DNA from: Tachypleus tridentatus
Lineage: Eukaryota > Arthropoda > Merostomata > Xiphosura > Limulidae
DNA length: 64,000 nucleotides
NCBI RefSeq assembly: GCF_004210375.1
Contig: NC_134825.1
Span: forward strand, 68,563,558-68,627,557
Reading direction: 5' to 3'
Shown: positions 56,466 through 64,000 of the stretch, in pieces
Numbering within the stretch: position 1 is the stretch's first letter
Layout of the letters: each line of letters starts with the position of its first letter
The notes under the pieces: generated by a model
Database searches by the model: none
What the model saw: only the letters and a program-made list of their open reading frames with translations
What the model was told of the DNA's origin: nothing
Made by a program: the position numbers and the translations under genes

Positions 56466-57890
56466 TACACTGCTGGCCAAAGTCTGAAGACCAATGAACA
56501 TAAAGAAAAAATATGCATTTTGCAATGTTAGACTCAACCACTTATTTGACCAGATCTTCGATAAATGAAATAAGAAAAGGGAAAATAAAAATGAAAAACT
56601 TTTTAGCATTTAATATGGAAAATGTAAACACTATGAAATTAGCCTAAATACTAGCTGGTCAAAAGTTTAAGACCATGCCAAAAAGAAGTTCTAAATAGGG
56701 TAGGAAATGCCCATCAAGAGGTCTCAGTAGTGAGTTACAAAGCCATCATTGCGAATAACCTCAAACATTCGCTTTGGCATGATCGATATAAGCGTTTGTA
56801 GAAGGCTGGCTGGAATGTTATTCCAAATGATGAAGATGGCTTCACGAAGATCATGCACTGTTTGGAATTGACGTCCATTCATAGACTTCCCTTGGCACCC
56901 ATCCCCAAATATTTTCAATGTGGTTCAGTTCGAACGAACACACTGGATGGTCCAAAAGAATCACGTTATTCGCCATAAAAAGTCTTTTATCCTGCGGGCA
57001 TTGTGGATTGCAGCATTGTCCTGCTGAAAGATCCAGTCATTTCCACACAAGCGAGGGCCTTCAGTCAATAAGGATGCTCTCTCCAACATGCCAATGTAGT
57101 CAGCTGCTGTTTGACGCCCCTGTATAACCTGAAGCTCCATTATTCCATGGAAGGAGAAAGCACCCCAGATGATGATGGAACCTCTTTCACTGTATCGTCT
57201 AGAAAATGTCTCCGATGCGATATCCTTATTGTACCAGTAACGTTTGAATCCATCTGGACCATCCAGGTTAAATTGTTTCTCATTAGAGAACAAACCCTTC
57301 GTCCTCTTTTCTACGTCCCATGTTTGGTGCTTCTCAGCAAAGTTTAACCGAGCTGTTTCGTGGTGTGGAAGGAGGTGTGGCCTTTGAAGACGTTTACGAT
57401 TTTTAAAGCCTTTCTCTCATATATGCCGTCTTATTGTTTTTGAGCTGCATTCTGCGTCCGTAAGGGCCTTAATCTCGTTCAACGATCGATTGGTGTCTTG
57501 CCGGACAACCCGTCGAATCCTCCTGCTCAACGCCGACGAAATTTTCATGGGCCGACCACTTGAAATTCTCGTTCCGTATTCCTCAGGGTCTTTTAAGAAA
57601 TTTGCAACAGCAGTTTTACTACGCCCAATCTCACCAGCAATAGCACGCTGAGAGAGACCTTGCTTTTGCAGTTCAACAATTCTTCCACGTTCAAACTCTG
57701 TCAACTTTTTAAATTTTTGCCATGTTTTTACCCAATGCTAGTGAGAGATGTTGAAAATGCTAATGCTTGAACACAAATGGCTAAATTTCGTTTCGTGTTT
57801 ACCGATTAACGCTTCGTTTCAGTATGGTCTTAAACTTTTGACCAGCTAATATTTAGGCTAACTTCATAGTGTTTACATTTTACATTATGA
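56466..57890 (-). mobile_element. Tc1-like element, nearly full length, inactive
   Basis: Left end begins TACACTGCTGGCCAAAGTCT; an internal inverted block ('TTAGCCTAAATACTAGCTGG', 'TCAAAAGTTTAAGACCAT') at 56618-56680 matches its complement at 57822-57882. The outermost right repeat appears truncated. Length of about 1.4 kb fits the family. It lies between two different Penelope-like fragments. Confidence 0.88.
56724..57723 (-). pseudogene. Tc1-like transposase, dead
   Basis: About 330 codons on the minus strand. The ATG at 57723 is followed within five codons by a stop caused by one extra A in an A run. Then come the paired helix-turn-helix domains ('LQKQGLSQRAIAGEIGRSKT', 'GRPMKISSALSRRIRR'), an in-frame TGA after 'TIRRHI' (57417-57419), and 'FSNEKQFNLDGPDG', where the first catalytic Asp is Asn. 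'WIFQQDNAAIHNARR' keeps the second Asp. A frameshift near 56960 precedes 'ELNHIENIWGW' with the catalytic Glu and the C terminus ending 'FVTHY'. Several independent lesions. Confidence 0.9.
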
Positions 57891-57989
57891 AAGAAATAAG
57901 CAAAGGACATCGATTATTTTTCTGACAGAAATGAAACCATTGATCGGAGATCACTCGATTCTGGAATTTCTCTATTAGCTTTAATTTTG

Positions 57990-58075
57990 AATCTTTTTCA
58001 ATGCCAATGAGGCACAGATAGCCTAGTTGCTTTGCACCATAAAACGCCAAACCAACCAACCAATGCCAATAAAAG
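57990..58075 (+). repeat. SINE tail fragment (family B-like)
   Basis: 'GAGGCACAGATAGCCTAGTT', 'GCTTTGCACCATAAAACGCC' and an AACC-rich tail; no head is visible. Confidence 0.5.
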
Positions 58076-58427
58076 TAACATTTATAATGGAATCCGGATT
58101 TGTTAAAGTGTTGAGCAATATGAAGATCCTTTTCGGTGTTAATAAAAGGCTTATGGTCTTTGAAACGTTGTCTAAAAGTTGTTTGTGCATGCTCTACACA
58201 TTTTTATACTTTTTAAGGTAAGTGTTTTTTGTGTTACACAAGTGATTTTAATTTTAATATTTTAAAGTTTCTTTGGTTGTACTTCTCAGAAAATGAGTCA
58301 ATAGCTTTGATGAACGTACAGGTTTGATATCGAGCTTTATTGTATGGATGAAAACAACTTTTTGGAAGGATGTAATTAGCTTTTGTGTGAAGAAAAATAT
58401 CTTTCAGATTTCTACATTTTCAGAAGG

Positions 58428-58708
58428 TTTTGTTTGTTTGTTTTTTGAATTTCGCACAAAGCTACTCGAGGGCTATCTGTGCTAGCCGTCCCTAATTTAG
58501 CAGTGTAAAACTAGAGGGAAGGCAGCTAGTCATCACCACCCACCGCCAACTCTTGGGCTACTCTTTTACCAACGAATAGTGGGATTGACCGTAACATTAT
58601 AACGCCCCCACGGCTGAAAAGACGAGCATGGTTGGCGCGACGGGGATGCGAACCCGCGACCCTTAGATTACGAGTCGCACGCCTTAACACGCTTGGCCAT
58701 GCCGGGCC
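58428..58708 (-). repeat. SINE family A (minus), with target duplication
   Basis: Complete copy, 'TTTTGTTTGTTTGTTTTTTG' to 'CTTGGCCATGCCGGGCC', flanked by ATTTTCAGAAGG (58416-58427) and ATTTTTCAGAAGG (58709-58721). It is inserted within the second Penelope-like fragment. Confidence 0.93.
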
Positions 58709-58719
58709 ATTTTTCAGAA

Positions 58720-59330
58720 GGAGACAACAGGAATTTCAGGAAATATCTGTTTAAAGTAGACGAAAATGATTTTTTGTTGTTTTTTAGAATTCTTGAAATT
58801 GATAGGTAATAATAAGAGGAATTAAATTTGAAACTTTAGTTTTCCTCTGATTTTGTATGTTTTCCACAGAGTGTTGTTAAGCCTTTTCAATTTGTCTGTC
58901 GATTTCGGTATCTTTATATCCTCTTTGTAACATGCTTTTTTTTTTATCTTTGATGTGTTTTCTGTAGTCTGTTTAATGTGAGCATATTTTCTTTATTCTA
59001 AGAGTTTGGCTATAAATAATGTTCCGTTTAGTGTGATCAGAGTGACTGCTTTTATATTGAAGGTACTGTGGACTGTCTGTAGGTTTTTGTACAAGTCTGT
59101 GTGTAAACTGTCGTCCTTTAAAAAGACAGTTAGATCAAGAAAGTTAATTTGGGTAGGCGAGTAATCAAAAATAAAGTCGATTGCTCTGTTTAATGTTATG
59201 CTATGTGTTTTCATGTAATTTCTTTGGAAAGGCGATAATGGTATTATTTTTTCAATATTTTCATTTGAGGACAAGGATGCAATCTTTGTTTCACATATCG
59301 CATTTTCCAAAATATTGTAGACTTAGTTCA
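58720..59330 (-). pseudogene. Penelope-like element B, RT fragment of a second family
   Basis: Minus-strand frame 59310-58993 has 'YSPTQINFLDLTVFLKDDSL' and 'HTDLYK', the segment just past the RT catalytic core. After a frameshift come motifs matching 'HTKRNIIYSQTLRIKKIC' (about 59045-58985) and 'LQRGYKDTEIDRQIEKA' (about 58935-58885). This covers the same RT region as the 56.1-kb fragment with different sequence, so it is a separate family. It may extend beyond the SINE to about 58.3 kb. Confidence 0.75.
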
Positions 59331-59334
59331 AACC

Positions 59335-61035
59335 TAGACTGATACATAGGGATTTTCCCTCACATTGAATTTTTAATATACGGTTACAACACACACACTC
59401 ACACAGAAACATGGATATTCCGAAACTTCTTGTTAGAGAGATGGATATCTTATTAGTAACAAAACTAGAGTGCCTTAGTATGATACTGGATATTCATTGG
59501 AATTACAAACTTTATAATTTCTCTTTAATTGATTCTTCTTTGAAACATATTAATGTTCTCACAAATGTCTCTGCTACGTCGTGAAGAGCTAAGTGTTGTC
59601 ATACGTTTTTTCCTGTTGCATTGTGTGCTTCACTTTTCTCAAAGTTGGATTACTGATATTTATGGTTCTGTTTTTTACGTGGCTTTGAAAACTAGATGTC
59701 CTTTAAAATAAGGCCTTATGTATTTGTTTGGAATCAATGAATTATACTCCTTCCGTTGCTTCACAAATTGTTGTATCTCTCGAGATACTTCTGGCTTTAC
59801 AGCGATAATATTTGATAGATCAATGGGAAGTTAAATACGTTCTAGACCTCCATTCTTTAATAACCTTTCCTGTTTTTAGTATAACGCTACTCCGAGTCTT
59901 ATTTTTGTTCTGTGTGTCTGTGTGTGTGTCATAACGTTTTTTATTTTATTCTTGAAGTATTTTCTTCTATCACTTACCTCTCCTAAAAATCTCGAAATAA
60001 ATGAAGCTTTTGTCCTTTTTGTAATGTTATTGTTGATCTAAAGCTTACAGAACATCCTAGAAATGAAACTATCTTAAAATATTGGTTTGTTTATATTTTT
60101 AGAGCTTCAGTACTATTTAAGAAATTATACAGAAGTTTCATGTGATTATTCTAATGAACACATTGTTTGATTTTTATGTTCAAAACTTTTAACGTACTTT
60201 GTCATTATCGTCTCCCGCCTTCACTTTCAACGTTTTATTGTCCAACTTTTATTACGTTAAAATCATCTTGGTTAATTAATACTCCAACTTCATTTCTTCA
60301 CTTTGTTATCTTTTCAGACTCTTTAAGTATTGTTGTTGCATTAAACTCTAGTTTGCTATGAGAACATTGAGTTCTCTATAACTACTTTACCACTCCTGAT
60401 GAAAAATTGAATCTGGATACCTTGTTATGAACGAGCTGACAAGGATGCAAAAGCAGTACTGTATTTGTTGTCCCACAAAATTCCTTTCATTTTATAGTTC
60501 TTACTATTCGTAATAACGCACATCCTCCTGGTCAAAAATCCAAAGTGAAACATTGTGTTTCTATTTTTGTTACACTACTACCCAAAACTCGTATTTTACT
60601 AAAAACATCAGTATATGGTTATTATTCGATTACTTGTTGTTTGATTTATACTCTACATAAAATTGATCAGGTAAATTTACCAATATTGTTTTTCTGTCGC
60701 ACTCCTCTGGATACTATTTAAAATATGTTTCTTTCGTATCTTGTTTCTGCTAAAAACAAAACAAACGTCAAAGCCTCAAAGAAGTTATATATAACATTTA
60801 CCTTTTTCGTTAACTACTTTGTTAAGAGGAGTTCATGTGCCTTTAAATCTTATTCCTCGTGTTATCAATGTTATTCGTTCAGTTTCTAAAATAGAGTTGC
60901 CAGCTGTTCTGTTTTTCACCATCTAGTCGATTTTTTAAGGAATTGCTGGTTATCATCAAACAATTTAATTTGACGTTTTTGTTTTTTTGTGTGGTCCTAA
61001 AGATTTCATTCTTATCACATTAAGAGGCGATATGT
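59335..61035. other. No gene seen
   Basis: AT-rich with short (CA)n and (TG)n tracts near 59390 and 59925. The frame at 60167-60361 has no domain. Confidence 0.45.
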
Positions 61036-61039
61036 AATG

Positions 61040-61158
61040 TTGTGTGTTTTCTTATAGGAAAGCCACATCGGGCTGCCTGCTGAGCTCACCGAGGAGAATC
61101 GAACCCCTGATTTTAGCGTTGTAAATACGTAAACATACCGCTGTACTAGCGAGGGGCC
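61040..61158 (-). repeat. SINE family C (minus), well preserved
   Basis: 'GTGTGTTTTCTTATAGGAAA', 'GGGCTGCCTGCTGAGCTCAC', 'GAGAATCGAACCCCTGATTT', 'ACATACCGCTGTACTAGCGA'. It is the best copy of this family here. Confidence 0.85.
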
Positions 61159-61358
61159 TATTTAATGTAAAACGATTCTTTGTTCACCTAAAAAATCGTT
61201 GCTTCTTCCTCGCCGACCACACCACCTTTTAATTTCAATTGTAATTTTCTCCTTGGCGTGTAGTGTAAAGTCGTTTCCAACGCCATACGGCACATCAGGA
61301 ATATTTCATCTTTTACCACTCATAATTTTTCCATCATATCTTTTGAATGGATTATTCC

Positions 61359-61679
61359 TTATATGCTTGGACTGCCAAGGAAAGGAAAGCTTTTGCGACG
61401 TGTTCCATCTACTTTGTGCCAAACATTGGTTGGGAGTGCAGTATCATCACTTTCGTTGTCAGTATGGTCAGTTTTAACAGGAGATCCCAGTTGACTATAG
61501 GCATGCGACATAACTGAGAGTTGACCATGATCATCTGACATAGAAGACTTATTAGAGTCAGGGTTATATGGCACATAACTATCTGTATCAGAAAAAGAAC
61601 TGAATGGCTCCTCATTATCTGAATCTTGTTGAGATGATAATCCACAAAATGATTTAGATGTAAATGAGGGTTTTTGCAT
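61359..61679 (-). pseudogene. piggyBac-like transposase, N-terminal fragment
   Basis: ATG at 61679 opens a Ser/Asp-rich acidic region ('DSDNEEPFSSFSDTDSYVPY', 'TDHTDNESDD') that ends in 'WHKVDGTRRKSFPFLGSPSI'. The W-x-(5-9)-R-x-FPF-x-G motif marks the start of the conserved domain in piggyBac-family transposases. A stop follows at 61359 and nothing downstream resembles the catalytic domain. An acceptor-like 'TTTTCTTTTTAG' precedes the frame. Truncated; no terminal repeats found. Confidence 0.65.
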
Positions 61680-62654
61680 ATTCAAGTATACGTTGCAATC
61701 TAAAAAGAAAAGAACAGTGAGTTAGTGAAAATGCTGTGTAAAGTTAATATGATGAATTTCACCATGACCTGACGCGGGTCATGCACCACACAAAAAATAT
61801 ATTATTATCGCAGTGGCGGCCCAAAGGGGGCCTTGGGGGGCTTCAATCCCCCAAAATGAGCCAAACCCTCTCAGCCCCCCAAATATTGTTACCTATATAT
61901 ATTCATAAAATATGGAAAACACAATCGTCGTTGTTGCTTAACAATTAACATCAAAGAGACATAGATCTGTAGAACTCAAAGACTTCATTAAGATGGAAGT
62001 ATGTGTCATGCTTCCCACAGCAACGTACTGAATGCACTGAAACTCTTGCACTGTATTGCTGCTTCCTGTGTAATGCCATTCTATCTTGAACTTTGACGAA
62101 GATTAGACAACCACGTTGACTTCAAGTTACAACAAATCATCAGGGATTTTACTTGATAAACCAAAGGTTTTACAGGTATTTACCCATTAATTTCATTTAT
62201 CTTTTATTGAAAAGTAAAACATAGCATGCATGTATAAGTGTATTGTGTATAGGTCAAAATTATGAAGCATTTAGCTGGTGTTGTGTTCTCTGTGAGATTA
62301 TTTTGCATTGTGTTTCAGCTATCCAAAATTGTACTGATGATTGTGGCATACACTTAAAATTGTAACTTACAATCCAATTAATGTTATACTTATGGTTAGA
62401 TAATAACCTTACATGTTAACTGACCAAATAATATTTTTAAACAATTCTAGAAGGAATTTTGAAATTGTCATTGGGCTGTTTAGAAGTGCGTAATTTAATG
62501 TAATGTAGTAGTTACATTATTGTAACAGGTGCTTGTCACACTTATGATAATAAGAACAATATCACAATCACAGTTTGGCCTGTATGAATAATGTGAACTT
62601 ATAAAGAAACCAGCCTTTCTGTGAAGGTCAACTGCAATTTAGACATTTTTGGTG

Positions 62655-62875
62655 CTACTATGACCATTCAGTATCCAGGCCGCGGGTTTGTTTTGTTCGA
62701 GCGCGCGATTCCCACCTCGAACGCTTTAAGTATGTGATCACCGAGCCGCTGACCATGGTGTACGCTCTGCGTACGGCTAACGATCAGCTCAGCCCGATCG
62801 AGATCCAGATGCCAGCTGCATGCCATACCTACAACCCCGTTCACTCCGATTAGCTGCCCACAGTTTAAAAACATG
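62655..62875 (+). other. GC-rich, coding-like fragment of unknown origin
   Basis: About 180 bases far richer in G+C than anything nearby. On the plus strand one frame is open to a TAG at about 62850 with most codons ending in G or C ('HLERFKYVITEPLTMVYALR', then 'QLSPIEIQMPAACHTYNP'). The minus strand is also open (62874-62668). I do not recognise the product. Options are a captured coding fragment, foreign DNA or a regulatory island of the hAT element. Confidence 0.4.
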
Positions 62876-63305
62876 CCCTATTAAAGCTGTGTTTGTGTTC
62901 CATAATTAGCCCTGTAATTTTACATTATCACTACCCTCTAATTAAGTACTTGTGCTATATGGTTAAAGATAAACACTTTCTCTAACAGTATTTTACAGAT
63001 ATGTTCTGGATTTTCATGTGCTATTAATATAATTTGGTGATTTCAATGCCGTAGAGCAGTTGTTCGTAATGTTGAACTATGTTTAGTTGTTATTTGTTCC
63101 TTATTCATGAAATGACCCAATAGTATGTATGTCATATCTTTTTCCTTAGATTTCGATGTTTAAAATGAATACCCTTTGTAAGCCCTAATGCCAATATAAG
63201 GAGAGAAATTCCCATTCGTTTCGTATAAACTAACACAACTTGAAAGTAAGAAGTGGTACTAGCAATCAGCTGGCTCAGGGGTCACTTTGACGTTCGCGCG
63301 CTCTG

Positions 63306-63312
63306 TATAAAA
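63306..63312 (+). promoter_or_regulatory. TATA box, probable promoter of the hAT element
   Basis: TATAAAA in the context CTCTGTATAAAAGGGAG, with a pyrimidine-rich, initiator-like stretch (GCTCTCGCTCTCTCTGGTAC) beginning about 35 bases downstream. An AATAAA at 63391-63396 follows. Confidence 0.5.
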
Positions 63313-63538
63313 GGGAGTTATGTTTGTTTACGCGGCTCTCGCTCTCTCTGGTACTCGGTCTCACACTGGAACACACACTCAGTTTGGATTAATAAAAGGA
63401 AATCAAAATCAGCGACTCGTTTTCAAACAAGAACACCAACGCACAAGACAAGAGTCAGATATCACCCACCAAAACATAAACTGGTCATACTACACATAGG
63501 GTTGATTATGCAACACTACCTAGCAGAAGAGGCAGTGA

Positions 63539-64000
63539 GTAGATGGTCCTACAAACACATGTGGTGCAAGTGAGGAGGACAGTGGTGATCCTGATGGTGA
63601 GAATGCGGACACGACTAGTACGGTACCCCAGCCGCAAGAGGGCACCACTCACACCCAGGGTGAAAAATTATCACCAGGACCCAAGGACCTGAGCTAGCTT
63701 CCAGACTTGAAGAGATACCCGGCCACAGAATACAGCAGCCATTCAAGGTCATTCAACAAGAATTGGTGTGATCAGCACTCGTGGTTAGAGTACTCTGTGA
63801 CCCAAGATGCTGCATTCTGCTTCGCATGTCGTCTTTTCAGTCACACACACTTCAGTAAAACTGTGAAGACCTTCACCCATGAAGGCTTCCGGAACTGGAA
63901 GAAGGCGACCACATCACTGAAGTCCCATGATAATTCTGCAGGACACAAGTTTGCCATGCAAGCTTGGTCAGAGTTTAAATTGCAGAAAACAAAGGGTGCA
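63539..64000 (+). pseudogene. hAT transposase N-terminal region with TTF-type zinc finger, partial
   Basis: Open frame from 63539: an acidic leader ('SEEDSGDPDGENADTTSTVP'), then 'PGPKDLS', an in-frame TAG at 63695-63697, 'LPDLKRYPATEYSSHSRSFN' and 'WCDQHSWLEYSVTQDAAFCF', 'ACRLFSHTHFSKTVKTFTHE', 'GFRNWKKATTSLKSHDNSAG', 'HKFAMQAW'. The 'DAAFCFACRLF...GFRNWKKA...L..H..S..H' order is the TTF-type zinc finger of ZMYM1-like hAT transposases. No start codon is visible in frame. The stop suggests an inactive copy unless an intron removes it. The catalytic region lies beyond the window. Confidence 0.8.

Larger units (their letters stand above)
61811..64000 (+). mobile_element. hAT element, 5' end and partial coding region, runs off the window
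   Basis: CAGTGGCGGCCC at 61811 is a typical hAT terminus of the ZMYM/TTF-finger group, followed by the G/C-tract region 'GGGGGCCTTGGGGGGCTT'. Transposase-like coding sequence follows from 63.5 kb. Linking the two over 1.7 kb of noncoding DNA is an inference from orientation and family; the 3' end is outside the window. Confidence 0.6.

Noticed and set aside
62668-62874. Minus-strand frame of 68 codons in the GC-rich patch as the true gene
   Set aside because: The plus-strand frame shows the stronger third-position G/C bias, so the minus frame is probably its shadow; neither is recognised.
1-64000. A CRISPR array, bacterial operon or prophage
   Set aside because: No regularly spaced short repeats, Shine-Dalgarno-led gene runs or phage genes; introns, SINEs and animal genes show that the window is eukaryotic.

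Overview
The window is AT-rich animal DNA: genes split by long GT/AG introns, no operons, and heavy interspersed repeats. The commonest repeat is a roughly 270-bp tRNA-derived SINE (about a dozen copies) whose head, body and (AAAC)n tail match repeats I remember from horseshoe crab (Tachypleus/Limulus) sequences. I therefore infer a xiphosuran chelicerate; this rests on memory of repeats, not on a search.

Layout. 0.4-1.2 kb: 3' end of a dead LINE. 3.7-4.5 kb: an LTR-like repeat. 6.4-20.3 kb, minus strand: a complete nine-exon gene for a 482-residue single-pass membrane protein (signal peptide, ten-cysteine box of anosmin type, two fibronectin III domains, one membrane helix, short tail); its introns hold SINEs and a dead full-length mariner. 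20.3-30 kb: no convincing gene; SINE relics and a foldback element at 27.7 kb. 30.5-32.3 kb, plus strand: two phase-compatible exons of an unrecognised gene. 33.95-34.74 kb: an LTR followed by a tRNA-Pro primer-binding site. 35-38.4 kb: nothing seen. 38.4-52.0 kb, minus strand: a complete syntaxin-5 gene with nine coding exons (352 residues), an inferred noncoding first exon and a CRE-bearing promoter; its introns contain a Tc1-like deletion derivative and a 157-bp hAT MITE. 52.3-59.3 kb: SINEs, two different Penelope-like element fragments, and a dead Tc1-like element lying between them. 61-64 kb: a piggyBac N-terminal fragment and the 5' part of a hAT element (CAGTGGCGG end, TATA box, TTF-type zinc-finger region) that runs off the window. 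A short GC-rich, coding-like stretch lies inside it at 62.7 kb.

The two well-supported genes are not obviously related in function. Syntaxin-5 is the Golgi Qa-SNARE; here the sequence predicts a long form with an N-terminal arginine cluster and a short form made by leaky scanning, with overlapping uORFs. The other gene looks like a cell-surface adhesion or signalling protein related to anosmin but membrane-anchored and without a WAP domain. Everything else is transposon-derived or unassigned noncoding DNA. No CRISPR array, rRNA gene or functional tRNA gene was seen; the tRNA-like heads all belong to SINEs.
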